Assembly: GCA_022495995.1 (NCBI GenBank)
Contig: JAFEMH010002436.1
Coordinates: forward strand, 186,001-250,000
Reading direction: 5' to 3'
DNA: 64,000 nucleotides
Origin: Adenophora triphylla var. japonica
Taxonomy: Eukaryota > Streptophyta > Magnoliopsida > Asterales > Campanulaceae
Positions 1 through 11,729 of this stretch are shown piece after piece. The notes beneath the pieces are model-generated. The model searched no databases. It was not told the origin of the DNA and saw only the letters and a program-made list of their open reading frames with translations. The translations under genes were made by a program, and so were the position numbers. Each line of letters starts with the position of its first letter. Within the stretch, counting starts at the first letter, position 1.

Positions 1-99
1 TATATACTTTTAGAGAGAGAAAGTGAAGAGGATCAGAGAGAGAAAGAGAGAGAGAGATTGTGCAGTTAAGTTATAAGTATAAAAGAAAGGAAAAAAAGA
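1..99 (+). promoter_or_regulatory. GA-rich 5' leader of the GIF1 gene
   Basis: This stretch precedes the GIF1 start codon and is dominated by GA/AGAG runs, a common look for plant 5' leaders and core promoters. No TATA box is visible, so the promoter proper probably lies outside the window. The start at 100 is the first ATG of the conserved protein and sits after an A-rich run. Confidence 0.45.
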
Positions 100-3000
100 A
101 TGCAGCAGCACCTGATGCAGATGCAGCCCATGATGGCAGCCTACTATCCCAACAACGTCACTACTGATCATATTCAACAGGTTCCCTTCTCTTTCTCTTA
201 CTGTGTGTTTTGTGTGTGTGTTTTGATGACTTTTGCTGGCATTCTTTAAACTTCCCTTTCTCTCTGATCTTCCTTTTTTTTTTCTTTTTTGGATTTTGAC
301 TTTTAGATTTGCTCTGTCCATTGATATTCTGCCTAACACTTTGCATTTTATTCTGTTTCTCTTGTTTTGGAGCAAGTTAGCTATTATTTGGTCATTTTGG
401 TGTGTTTATCTTTGAGGTTTCTTTTTTTTTTTCTGGTCAGCTCTCTCTCTCTCTCTAGTATTTTCTTTAACATAACTTACTTTTTTCACTATTTTCACTA
501 TTTTGGAGGTTGAAATTTTAGGGTTTTCTGGTTGGCTTGTATTTGATCTTTAAATATAATACTATATTGTTTTTTATGTGGGTTCAAGTTCAAATCTTGT
601 GGGTATTTTCTTATGGGAAGAAAATATGACCTCATGTGAGGTTTGATGCTTCTTGAAAATACCTTATTTTTGTCATTAGTTTGGAGTTTGATATTAGATA
701 CTCCTAGTATAGTTCAGTAGGCTTACTTTTATAATCTATTGTTGTCTTCTCTTGTCTCCATCTTTACTCAGAAAGGGATCTTGCTGCCATTTTAATTTAA
801 TTTTATTATTTTGGTTGAACACATGATGTATGAACTGTGAAGAACAGTTTTGTGATGTTTCGCTTTTTTTGTAAAATAAAAATAAAAAATCTGCTGTTCA
901 ACCCTTTTAATGGATTGTCAAATGAAAGTTAGTGGACCCAGCATGTTTTTATTTAGTTTATTTTCATTTCCTCATGTAAATGACATTCCTGAGCATTGTG
1001 CTGGATTTGATGCTATACTGTAGATGGTCTAGTGTTACTACTGTAGTGAGAGTTCTTTACTCTTATATAGGGAACAGTGGCGGCGAAGCGAGATTTTTTT
1101 TCGACTGGGGTTTTTGGGATAAATATTATAAGGGAAAGATTGAACTTTAGCATAGGTCAAAATGATAATTTAGTACTCTCTTCGTCCCCGACCAAGGGAT
1201 TTCGGGAGGGATTTCACGCTTCTTAAGATTTTTTTTAAAAAATGAATAAAAGTTAAATCTGGGATAGTGAATAGTAGTTAATGATTGATTTTTTTGTAAA
1301 TATGTTAACCTTATATGGGTATAATGAATGATTTTTTTTTGTAATATGGGTTAGAGAATATTAGTTAATGATTGGTTCTTTAATAGAAGAGAGAATGAGT
1401 GGAAGGAATAGTAAGGGGGTTTTTGTTTTTTTTAAGTGATAAGTCTTTGAAATCGATTTCGGTTACGAAAATAATGAATGATTAAGAGGCGACAAGCGAA
1501 ACCGAATTACGAATTGGATAAGTTATTTGATTTTGTATCTGAATTCATTATACGAAACAGTTAAAAAAAATAAAAAAAAAAATTGAAAAAAATAAAAAAA
1601 AATCCCAAACGTAAATGCAGTGAACAGTAAACGGTTTAAAAAAAAATTAACATAAACCAAGCATGAACAGTGCGTTTTAAGAGGCTTTCAGCACCATTTT
1701 TACCTCTTAAAAATCAGTGGCTTTTAAGAGGCATTAAGGCTGAAAAAAAAAAAAAAAACAAACACACTTAAAGTGTTTTGCCTCTTAGAATTAAGTGATT
1801 TACCTCTTAATAAGAGGTAAAATGAAAAAACAAAAGCCCCCTAAGTTAATGATTGATTTTTTTGTAAATATGTTAACTTTATAAGGGTAATATGAATGAT
1901 TTTTTTGTAAATATGTTAAATTATAAGGGTATAAATATATTTAAAAACTTGCCATTTAAGGAAAGAGACTCTTGGTCTGGAATGGACCAAAAGGGAAAGT
2001 AGGACTCTCGGTCTGGGACGGAGGGAGTAGTATATTTTTCCTCTCAAAATTAAGGGGGTCAAAATGTATGAATCTTTCATTTTTAGCACTAAAAAATCAT
2101 TAAAAAAAAATTCAAAAGTGCTAAAATTTACACATTTCCAAACGGAAGAGGGCGACTGACCCCCTTGGCATGTGCCTACCTTCCCTACTGTAGGGGATGG
2201 TTTTGCCTGCAATTAGAAGGGTATTTTCAGCGTCTCCTTTGCATATGTATTTAATTTTTTTCTCTTACAATTTATGTCTTTCCCTCTTAAACCTGTAATT
2301 AAATTTTGTGTTTGATATCATCCATTCAAAATGCACAAAATCTGCAATTTTGTTATGTGGAGCTCTAAGCATCAACCTTACTCTCTACATTAGCTTACTG
2401 TGTATTTTGAAAGAATCGATTAAGTTGACGCGTATCACACTGAAACTCACCCCTTCATTGGGAGTAGTGAGACATTGAACTCTAAATTTACATTCCTTGC
2501 GAGCAAATGGTATATTGATATAGATGTCTGTCACTCAATTAAAAAAGTCTAATATAATACTCACCGGTTCTGTATTTAGAGATTTCAGTTTATAATTTTG
2601 TTCAATGCAAAGATACTCTTTTTTATGATTTTGTGGAGTAACTCAAAGTATCAAGATACGAGTAGAAGGTTATGTAACTTATGCTGATCTCTCTCTCTCT
2701 CTCTCTCTTTTTCTCTTTTTATTTTTTTTATATATGTTGATCACTCAGTAGGGCCATTAAACTTGAAAAAGTTACTCCTCATTCCTAAAGAGTGTCCTCC
2801 TTTAGGTTTACAAAGAATCCTTTTACATAAATTATACCTCCACTCATGGAAGTCAGCAATGGTTTGGAAAGACATGCAAAGCAACCTTTTCGTCTCACTT
2901 TATTTTATTTACAAACCGTAGTTGTAAATTATCTTTTCGCCAAATTCTTCGGTCGTTGAATATATATATATATGGATAAAGTTGTGGCCTTTCGCTGAAA

Positions 3001-6000
3001 ATCTCATACTTGTTCAGAATAACTGCATTGCTAACTTATCCTTGATATGTCCTCTCTGCTATCACTTATAGGTTCATTGAATCAGGTTTGATATGTATTT
3101 TTAATGAGTGTTAGAAGGTGGGAATATTGAGGGATTAGCAATTGGGGAACTAATGCCAAAGTATAATTGAGCTGTTTGTTGCTCTAAGTATTTGCCGCTT
3201 TCTCTTTTTTCTTTCTTTCTACTCCCTCCGCTACGAAAAAGAGTCTTGTATTCTTTTTTCCAGATGTTAGAAAAAAAAATGTCAACCTTCCATTTGACAC
3301 AAGAAAGGATGATATTTTTCCACATATTTACTCTGGATCCTCCTCCCATCTAATTGCTTCCACGAACTTTATTTTGCATTAAACTATGTGCAAAAAGTGC
3401 TACTATACTTATTTTGTTACGAGGGAGTATTTTATTGGGAACTTACCGACAAAATCGTTTCCTATCTTTGAGTTGTGTAAATTTCATTGAGAAGGTGATT
3501 GTCTATATACATCTACTTGCTCTTTTTATGTTGTTGAATAAAGAAAAGAAGTGAAAGTGATAACTTGCGAAGTATGCTTATATTTGTTATCATCTTGTCC
3601 CAAAAAAAGAGTCGCACTTGACAAGTTAACCATTCCAAGGACTGATATTTAATTACTTGCTTGAACCATACTCCCTCCGTCCCACGTTAGTTGAGACTAA
3701 CTTTTTGGGCACACCAATTAAGGAAAAGTAAGTGAGAGAAAAAGTGAAAGAAAATGTTGTGAGTATGAAGAATTAAATAGGAGAGAGAATGAGTGGGAGA
3801 AATAGTTAGGAGAGAGAATATTGTGAGTGTAAAAGTGAAATAGGAGAGAGAATGAGTGGGATAAATAGTGAAGATTCCTTTGCCATTTTGGGCAGTCTCA
3901 ACTAACGTGGGACGGCCCAAAAGGGAAAGAAGTCTCAACTAACGTGGGACGGAGGGAGTATACACTAGATTTATTTATTTATTTAGAAATATGTCTTTTC
4001 TTGGACATATAAAAGGAAAGTATGCATCTTTTTGGGGACGGATCTTGTCTCCTAGTAATTGTCTATGATTAGCCCAATGCAATAACATATGGTAGGGTTT
4101 CAAGATTATATGTCAAATTGTCAGTTGTAAATGTCATCAGTTAGAAGTCTAGTTAGCGAGCTGCAATAAAAAAATCTAGTAACGACTAACGAGGCTAGGC
4201 CTGTGTCAGTACTTATCATATGCCCAAATCTTTATTCACTTTCTTTGAACCCAATGAGCCTTCTTTTTCTATTTTTTTCTTTTTTTTTCTCAGTAGTCTT
4301 TCTATTCTAACCGGAGGCACCCGTGCTATTGTTATAATTCAAGTTGAGTTTTGGTTTATTTATTTGCAGTATCTCGATGAGAACAAGTCTCTGATAATCA
4401 AGATTGTTGAGAGCCAGAACTCAGGGAAACTCAGCGAGTGTGCAGAGTAAGTACTCAACTTAGTCTTCTTCAGAATGATCTTCTTTGTGTACTCCCTCCG
4501 TCCCTAATTGAATGTCAATTTATTTTCAAATATGCTCTTGATCAAGTGCAAATTTGAAAAAAAATCGACAATCATTTAGGGACAGAGGGAGTATAATGTT
4601 AGAACATTGTTTTAATTTTTTATTTCATTTAACTGTTGTAGCATTTGAAGTTGATATTTTCTCTTTTATATTAATATTTTTTTTGAGCCTGTCATCTTTC
4701 TTCTAGACCTCGATGGCAATATTGCATCATTCCACTTTTCTTTTTCATAATCTGGAAAAAGTTATGCAAGTCTTCAGAGACTCTTCGGTATGTGTTTTCA
4801 GTAGAATATCAATATTGGATGAGTTCTATTTATGGTTCAAGAAGCTGTTTGCTTTACAAAAGTAATTTGAAATTCAGTAGGGGACAGATTCGGAAGGTTT
4901 TGTTGATTTCCTTCTTGTGCACCGTTGTTTGAATCTATATGATGCATGATCGTCTTGGTCAACTATGGATATGTATGAATGAACTTTGACTTTTGGATCC
5001 CGATTATGGGTTAATTATTCCCTTATTTCTACAGGAATCAGGCTAGGCTACAGAGAAACCTTATGTACCTTGCAGCTATTGCTGATTCTCAACCTCAACC
5101 ACCTGCCATGCATTCCCAGGTAGTCTTTGGATCCTTCATAGTGTCTTCTACTTTCTCAATTGTAGTATTTATTTATCGTACAAATAAAAAAGTAGCTTAT
5201 GGAGATTAAGTCCGGATCATTGATTATCACTCCGTCTGCGAAAATACGTTTTTTTTTTTTTACTTTGCGTGTCAGTATGACAAAGTTGACTTTTAAACAA
5301 TTTTAGCTTTTCCTTTGTCCCAATAGAAGAATGATGTGTGAAAATCTAGTTGAATTCAGTGCCATCCTTGAAGTTTGACCAAATATCAGTGTCCACCCTT
5401 TCCTACACAGTTTCATTTTCAATTACAGCTACTGAAGGGTGGGCAGTGGCATTGATTTTTGGCTAAACCTCAGTGATGGGCACATAATTGAACCCTGTAA
5501 AAGTCTACCAATTCTCTAAAATGTCTCTCAAAACTTGTGTTTTGAATTCAAACCATGCAGTAAGATGAAGGTTAGTTTATGCAATTTGTTGTAAAAAAAA
5601 TAAGAAAAATGTTAACTCTTCAATGGTATAGACCAAAAATGACCACACCCCTCTAGTCAATTTCAAATATGAAATGCTCAACTTGGCATGCATAATCTTT
5701 TCTGATCAAACTTTTTTTAATGTTGTATAGTTCCCGGCAAGTGGGATTACGCAGGGAGGAGGGCACTATGGCCTACAACACCAACAAGCTCAACAAATGT
5801 CGCCGCAAGCAATCATGGCTGCACGAAACTCGATGCTCTACAGCCAACAACAATACTCATCCCTGCAGCAGCAACAAGCAATGCAGAGCCACCTCGGGAT
5901 GAGCGGCTCAAGTGGCGTAGGTAGCAGCGGGCTCCACATGCTGCAGGGCGAGGGTAATAGCAGCAATGGTACTGGTGGCCTTGGAGGCGGCGGAGGAAGT

Positions 6001-6120
6001 TTTGGCGACTTTGGTCGTGGCAGCACAAGCCATGATATTGACGGTGGTCAAGGCGGGAGTGGTGGCGGTGATGGTGGGGATAATCTGTATTTGAAATCTA
6101 CTGATCAAGAAGGTAATTGA
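100..6120 (+). CDS. GIF1: GRF-interacting factor 1 / ANGUSTIFOLIA3 transcriptional coactivator (4 exons)
   Basis: Exons are 100-180, 4370-4446, 5035-5119 and 5731-6120, joined by GT-AG introns with consistent phases. The product is 210 residues, the same length as Arabidopsis GIF1. It starts MQQHLMQMQPMM and carries the SNH (SSXT/SYT) domain at about residues 22-80, including YLDENKSLIIKIVESQNSG and NLMYLAAIADSQPQPP. The rest is a Gln-rich then Gly-rich tail ending near LYLKSTDQEGN. In the known family the SNH domain binds the QLQ domain of GRF transcription factors and recruits SWI/SNF chromatin remodellers, promoting cell proliferation in leaf and floral primordia. The N terminus and SNH sequence match GIF1/AN3 better than GIF2 or GIF3. 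Intron 1 is about 4.2 kb and is swollen by MITEs. No lesion is seen, and it is the only host gene here that looks functional. Confidence 0.96.
1176..2027. mobile_element. Stowaway MITE, interrupted by a nested Tourist MITE
   Basis: The left terminus is a slightly mutated CTCCCTCCGTCCC-type end reading into 'gaccaaggg'. The right end mirrors it as GGGACGGAGGGAG. TA dinucleotides flank both sides. Without the nested element it is about 420 bp. It belongs to the same family as the element at 37022-37375: both have 'cacgcttcttaag' near the left end and a duplicated 'ggaccaaaagggaaag' block near the right end. Confidence 0.85.
1415..1841. mobile_element. Tourist-like (PIF/Harbinger) MITE nested in a Stowaway MITE
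   Basis: The ends read GGGGGTTTTTGTTTTTT and its approximate inverse AAAACAAAAGCCCCC. Both sides have the 3-bp target duplication TAA (1412-1414 and 1842-1844), as expected for PIF/Harbinger. The 427-bp interior has repeated 'cctctta' motifs and no ORF. The uninterrupted target is visible in the sister Stowaway at 37241-37250. Confidence 0.8.
3222..3427. mobile_element. Stowaway-like MITE in GIF1 intron 1
   Basis: A 206-bp element flanked by TA. Its termini CTCCCTCCGCTACGAAAA and the inverse of TTTTGTTACGAGGGAG differ from each other by an indel and a few substitutions. It is non-coding. The termini are more diverged than in neighbouring copies, which suggests a different Stowaway subfamily. 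Confidence 0.7.
3671..3958. mobile_element. Stowaway MITE in GIF1 intron 1
   Basis: A 288-bp element with near-perfect terminal inverted repeats, CTCCCTCCGTCCCACGTTAG at the left and its inverse at the right, flanked by TA. The right terminal sequence occurs twice in tandem, separated by 'gcccaaaagggaaag', an architecture shared with other Stowaway copies here. The interior has 'gagagagaatgagtggga' repeats. Confidence 0.9.
4492..4591. mobile_element. 100-bp palindromic micro-MITE (Stowaway type) in GIF1 intron 2
   Basis: It begins CTCCCTCCGTCCCTAA and ends with the inverse (TTAGGGACAGAGGGAG), flanked by TA. The centre is a palindrome around 'gctcttgatcaag'. The same centre occurs in the element at 45385-45483, so the two are one family of about 100 bp that is almost entirely hairpin. 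Confidence 0.85.
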
Positions 6121-7456
6121 GAGGTTGGGTTGGGATGCTGAATGAAGTTGTGGTGTGATCTGAATGAATGTCTGAACTGAACTTGTGATGGTTTTTAGCT
6201 AGTAGGGAATTAATTAAAGTAGGTTTTAAGGTAGAAATGGAGGCTAAGAGGTTTGTTGACCATTAAATTAAGACTTTGTTCTTGGAAGTCAAGTTAAAAC
6301 TATGGAATTCTGGGTTTAGTGTTTTGTTGTGTAAAGGGTAAAAACTTTTATTTTGGTCACTTGCCTTTTCATGTTTTTAAACTGTGGTGGTTAGTTAAAT
6401 ATATATATAGCTTAGTAATTGCTTAATCTCAATCATTAAATCATTATTGAGTATCTCTAATTTAACTAGACTAGTTAAATTTTTTTATTTACCCTTGTGA
6501 TACCATTAGTGCTAGTGCTTGGGTTTTATACTTATATTTTCTCAAAAATTGAATAATTGGATATCTTAGAGTTTTTTCAAATTGAGTTTTTTCAAATATG
6601 ATATTGATTTACTTGTTCAACCTATCATACCCTTAGTCGTTTAACCATTCAACCGGTTGGGTCAGTCAACCGGTTATGCTCCTCAGCAATCAGTCAAGCT
6701 TTTTCAACAAGTTTTCATCAGTTGACCCATCATTAATTGCTTTCACCTAATTAGCCTATTACTTAGATAAAGTTGATAGAACAGTTGCTATTAATACTTT
6801 GCTATCGCATTGTCAGTAACTACTTTAAGTAATGTTCAAGTTATCATTACTCACAACAACTTCTTTACCCAGTGTAAAATTCAAATATGGTCGTACTTTA
6901 AATCTAAAGCATTCCATTCAAAAGATATTCTCTTTTAATTCTTATTAGACCAAGTAATTCTTTCAATCCCTTTAAAGACAACAGCTCAATTTTAATACAC
7001 TATAAATACTTTTCTTAGAGAATTTAAGAGGGTGGGTGCATTGAAAACTTTGAGAGTGACATCAATATCAATATATATATATATAAAAGCTGAAGTGAAT
7101 AAGAAACATTGCTAAAAATAGTAATTTGGCGCCAAAACTTGAATTATATATATAGAAACTTTCAATTACACATCATTAACATTTAGAATATTTCGATTAA
7201 AAAAACCCACATTAATTGTATGTTTGGTGCATGCTTAAGCATTTCACGGACTCCCAAAAATAATATATGAAAAATGATAGTAATTATTACAAAACTCTTA
7301 AATAGTAATTATTACAAACCTTTTAAATAAAGAATTTATCTAATGTGTGCCCAAGGGCACACGTTAATAACTCAAAATTTCACAAAAATGTGTAGCAGTA
7401 ATTTTAGTTGGAGTAAATCATTAATGAGAACAATTATTATCCCAAACTAAAAAATA
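6121..7456. other. GIF1 3' UTR and AT-rich intergenic DNA
   Basis: The first 250-300 bases are probably the GIF1 3' UTR. I see no clear poly(A) signal. Around 6640-6680 there are two AACCGGTT motifs, and near 7000 a TATA-like 'ctataaatactttt', which could be an old LTR fragment, but no paired LTR is recognisable. No coding sequence is supported. Confidence 0.4.
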
Positions 7457-7731
7457 CTCCCTCTGTCCCATAAGTCTTAAGAAAACTTTCTATTTTGGGC
7501 GTCCCATAACTCTTAAGAAATTTACTATTCCCTCCACTCATTCTCTCTCCTACATTATTTTAATACTCACAACACATTATAATTTACTATTTCCTCCACT
7601 CATTCTCTCTCCTATTTAATTTTTCACACTCACAACACTTCTTCCACTCATTCTCTCTCCTAATACTATAATAATATTCCTTAATTCCCGTGCCAAATGA
7701 AATCTTCCTAAGCTCTATGGGACGGAGGGAG
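7457..7731. mobile_element. Stowaway MITE
   Basis: A 275-bp element with termini CTCCCTCTGTCCCATAA and the inverse TATGGGACGGAGGGAG, flanked by TA on both sides. The interior has repeated 'cactcattctctctcct' blocks, the reverse complement of the 'gagagagaatgagtg' blocks in the copies at 3671 and 37022. No ORF. Confidence 0.9.
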
Positions 7732-8325
7732 TATAAACGTAAACAAATTCCCCCTCCCCTTACCAGCTCCCATCACAACCCTTCCCCTTCCCCACCCGCC
7801 GCCTCTCCTTTCCTCTCCCCCGCCTCATTCCCCAATCCTCTATCCTGCCTCCTTCCCCGATCCACCACCGTCACACACCCACCCTTTTTTCCTCCCTATT
7901 TTCGGCCCCTTCCTCTCTCCCTCCGGCAGTCCCTTCAACAATTTGCCACCTCTGGCAGTCCTCCCTTCCCATATCAGTAAAGACAGATAAATTGAACATC
8001 TATAAGCAGATGGAAAACTGAAATGAAACATTAGTGGAATATAGATGTCAAATAAAGTTGTGGTCTCTGCTTTGGCTGTAAACCCAATTGAGAAAAACAC
8101 CAAGTACAAGTTCTATTTTTATGAATAAATGTACAAGTTTCATTGAGCAATGGAAAATGATAATCAGGTGTCTAAGGAGGGGAGTGGGGACTACAGGTGG
8201 GGAAGGGAGGGGCCGTAAATAGAGAAGAAGAAAGGAGAGGGGGTGAGCTGGCGTGGGGGAAAGAGAATGAGAAGGGGAAGGAGGCTGCTTGGTAGTAATT
8301 GTTATGGAAGATGAAGGAAAATCAG
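7732..8325. other. Pyrimidine-rich then purine-rich spacer
   Basis: A C/T-rich tract runs from about 7750 to 7970 and a G/A-rich tract from about 8165 to 8290, so the two could pair as a loose inverted repeat. Reading frames across the C-rich part give only Pro/Ser-rich low-complexity translations. I see no supported gene. Confidence 0.35.
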
Positions 8326-8810
8326 GTTATAGATGGGTACTACTATATACAAGGCATGGATTTACAAGGCATGCACAAAATGACCAAAATACCCTCATAT
8401 AAATACTTTTAAAAAAAAAATTCTTTCCCCTCCCTCTCCATTTCAAACACCGGTCCCTGTTCTATCTCTCTCTCGCTCTCAAAACCTAAGGCAAAAACAA
8501 CGACGCTCTCTCTTCTCTCTCTCTCAGTCGACGAACGCCGCCATCACCACGCCGGAAAACATGAAGACAAACCTCCCTACCGGTGGAAAGTCCGCCTCTT
8601 CCGCCGCTCCAAAGAAAGTAATTAATTTTAACCTAAAATTTCAATTTGAAAACCCTACAACAAATGTATGCCTAAAATGGATTATATAATGCTTAATGTT
8701 GTTTAAACGTATCCTAAATGGTTCTAATTGCGATTTCGTAACATTAATTTGGGTTTTTTGTTTGAATCGGATACGAATTTGTGTGCCTAAAATTTGAAGT
8801 TGTCGGCGTG

Positions 8811-9104
8811 CGTTTCGTATGAACACATACGAATGGTTACCAACATATCGGGTATTGGCATACGAAATGTAACCGATTCATCGGTTTACATTTCGTGTGA
8901 CAATACACTGTTGGTAACATTTCGTCTGTGTTCATACGAATGGTGACCAACCTTTCGTGTATTGGCATACGAAATGTAAACTGATGAATCAGTTTACATT
9001 TCGTATGCCAATACACGAAAGGTTGATCACCATTCGTATGAACACATACGAAATGTTACCAACATTTCGGGTATTGTCACACGAAATGTCATACGAATCT
9101 TGAA
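8811..9104. repeat. Palindromic repeat block A (CATACGAAATG family) in PMD intron 1
   Basis: Two long imperfect palindromes lie side by side. One is centred near 8873 on 'accgattcatcggt', the other near 8986 on 'aaactgatgaatcagttt'. The arms of the second are about 57 bp with very few mismatches and are built from 'ttcatacgaatggt' and 'gtattggcatacgaaatg'. The block ends 'cgaatcttgaa', as block B does. Confidence 0.85.
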
Positions 9105-9648
9105 TATTAAGCTGTCTCTTATTTAATTTTTTGTAGGGACGTAACCTGCGACGGCCTCTAATAGAAAGAGGAAGGCCGAGGAGGCGGCTGCAGCTATGGC
9201 GGACAAACGGTCCAAAGAAGAACGACAAGAATGTCGTGATTCTTTGGCCGGATGTGGTTGAGGAGAGTGATAGTAGTGAGAGTAGTTATTCTAGTGAGGA
9301 TTCATCTTCACGTACTATGTCTAGAGGTGCATGCGTGCGAGGAGGAGGCACATTTATCTAGTGAGGAGGAGGCGGAGGAGAGTGTATACGCGAGGCCTCG
9401 CAAGAGGCGGGAGGCACGGGGCGAGAAAGGGAAAGGGGCCAAGGATGACGAGTGGCGGTGAAGAGTAACCCGGTGGCGGCCGGAGGAGGTTCGGTTGTTG
9501 TACGGGTTTGGTCATCATCGAGCCCGTAAGATATGGGAGAACGCCACTTGTGAGCCGGTGTTGAAGCGCCAAACAAGGCGGCGAGATTTTAGATAAGTAA
9601 GTATATGATTTTGTTTATTATTAAATAGCCATTTGCAAAACATTATCA

Positions 9649-9880
9649 AGATTCGGATGACATTTCGTATGCCAACATACGAAATGTTGGTGATATATTC
9701 GTATGTGTCCATACGAATGGTCATCAACATGTCGGGTATTGGTATACGAAATGTAAGCGATTCATCGGTTTACATTTCGTATGCCCAATACACGAAATGT
9801 TGGTCACCATTCGTATGAACACATACGAAATGTCACCAACATTTCAGTATTGGCATACGAAATGTCATCTGAATCTTGAA
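9649..9880. repeat. Palindromic repeat block B in the second PMD intron
   Basis: Same repeat family as block A: 'catttcgtatgcc', 'attcgtatgaacacatacg' and a central 'gcgattcatcggttt' palindrome near 9757. It lies between the exon ending near 9596 and the PMD exon starting near 9915, so it is intronic. Confidence 0.8.
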
Positions 9881-11729
9881 ACAGAAGGAGTATTAATTAT
9901 AATTTTTTTGTTTGGAATCAACGGGTTCTCCCATGCTTCTTTTACGAGGATGATAGAGCTTGGTGGGCTCGTGTTGAGGGTACCGGCCTCCATTTTCTTC
10001 ATGATGCTACCATTCGCCGGCCTAGCATGGCGCTCCTAACGGCGTTTGTGGAGCGGTGGTCTCCGAGACTAATACCTTCCACATGCCGTGGGGTGAGATG
10101 ACGATCACTATGCATGACGTCACTCATATCCTAGGTATATTCTTGTTTGTTGTCTATTTTTTATAAATTTCATAAATTTTATCAATTTTATTAATTATTT
10201 CATTTTCAATTTGTAGGCATCGGTGTTCGGGTGGCCCTGTTGGGAAGGCGGTTCCGAGCTGACGTAGCCGCTATCGGGGCACGCCTTGAGACATGTCGGA
10301 AGGGGACGACCTACTCTTTAGATGGCCTCCGCCGTTCCTTTGAGTCCCCTTCCGACATGACCGACGATGGCGCGCGCTACGTACATCATGTTCCTCACTG
10401 GGCTCCACGCTGTTCGTGGACAAGACTCAGGATAAGATGCCCTACGACTACCTTTCATTGTGCGTGGATATTGACGAGTGGGGCTCTATCTGGGGGACAG
10501 TGGGTTGGCATATCTATACGGGAGTTGGGAAGGCATCTAGATACGGATGCAAGCGGATTGGCGGTTGTTTGAGTCTTTTGGAGGTAATATTTAACAATCA
10601 TTTAATAATTACAACATGCATTTATGGTTATAACATTGTTAACTTATTTATTTCATACATTTGCGAGGCTGGATATACGAGCACTTTCCGGTTTTCCGGA
10701 GAGATTGACCCGTTATGGACGGAGGGCCGGTAGAGGGCTCGTAGATGGGTACGTGCGATACGGTGGTAGGGATATGCCCCATCTATTGAAGTTTCGGCAT
10801 ACCCTGGACACGATGACGGTTGATAGGGTGAGTTAGTTATATTTAAAGTTTTACAAATTATTATTTACGGTGACGGTGTCTAACAAATTCATTTTTAGGT
10901 TTGTTGGACTCCTACGGCACCCCAGAGGCGCTTTTACCGGTCTCATACTTTCGTGGGGTTATACGCTTCCGGGATATCACGGAGGCGTATTTGCACAGCC
11001 GTGTTACACGCCGGTTTGGGATCCGGCAGAAAATCCCCAGAGACCCCATATCTTGCTCCCCCAAAATTGTTCATTGATAGCGAGGTCAAAAGGGGTACAA
11101 GAAGTCCTATGGAGGGCGTGATGATGTATGGGAGGATTGGTTAGAGGACGGCTTGGGGGGTTTCGATCCATTGCGTAGATGGGGCCCGTCCGTGAGCACA
11201 TCTGCTCTATATCCACAATTTCCATCACCCATCACATCTGTGAAGCCATCAATAAATGGGACAATGAGAGGGGTAAGCAACATCCTATGGACAGAAGTAT
11301 GTATATCATTGACTTGTCCATTTCCACGACCCCGCCCCCGTCCCCGTCCCCGTCCCCGACCTCGACCTCGACTTCGACCTCGACCTCTCCCACGAGAAAG
11401 CGGCTAGTGGTGGAAGAGATGTAGGAGTGGTAGGGCTAGATGGTGTAGTGTTTGAAGCTGATCTCGACATCAAACCTGATTGGGTTGATGCAATAAATGA
11501 AGATCTAGACCTGCCGCTAGTGGAGGGTGGTGTAGTAGGGACTCCAAAATGTCTGTCGGTACGCTCCCAATCGACGGTACTCTACTGTTGGTGGTCCGGG
11601 TTTATTTGCCTTTGAAATATGATCCGGCTCGAAGCATCTCCGGTTTGTGGATGTAACCCTTCATTTATCGTTTGAAATAACCTTCTCTTTACGAGTCCAG
11701 GTGCGTTACGCGGTTCATTCAACACAACT

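Larger units (their letters stand above)
8561..11420 (+). pseudogene. Plant mobile domain (PMD) gene, MAIN-like, carried by the MULE; damaged
   Basis: The likely first exon is 8561-8617 (starts MKTNLPTGG, ends at a GT donor). Next come an acidic/basic low-complexity exon from 9137 and PMD exons from about 9915 to 11040. Recognisable PMD pieces, in order and in different frames, are: a segment with WWARVEGTGLHFL; the 'PWGEMTITMHDVTHILG' signature before the intron at 10136; 'TQDKMPYDYLSLCVDID' near 10425; 'GKASRYGCKRIGG' near 10530; and 'WIYEHFP' near 10670. PMD proteins of the MAIN/MAIL family act in genome stability and silencing, and the domain is also widespread in MULEs and retrotransposons. 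Frameshifts (for example one missing base in 'tctccgagac' near 10060) and a stop after WIYEHFP show decay. The tail near 11330 is Ser/Pro/Thr-rich. The gene converges on the transposase. The function inside the transposon is not known. Confidence 0.75.

Noticed and set aside
5813..6108. Minus-strand Ala/Thr/Pro-rich ORFs opposite GIF1 exon 4
   Set aside because: Shadows of the Gln/Gly-rich GIF1 coding sequence, with no independent evidence.
6480..7130. Possible solo LTR with AACCGGTT motifs and a TATA-like site
   Set aside because: No TG...CA ends with a target duplication and no second copy could be found by eye, so it is only mentioned as spacer.
8335..8350. MULE terminus placed at 8343 and 15666 where the strong inverted repeat begins
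   Set aside because: At those positions no target duplication exists. Moving both ends out by 8 bp gives GG-starting termini and a perfect 9-bp duplication, so the outer limits were chosen.
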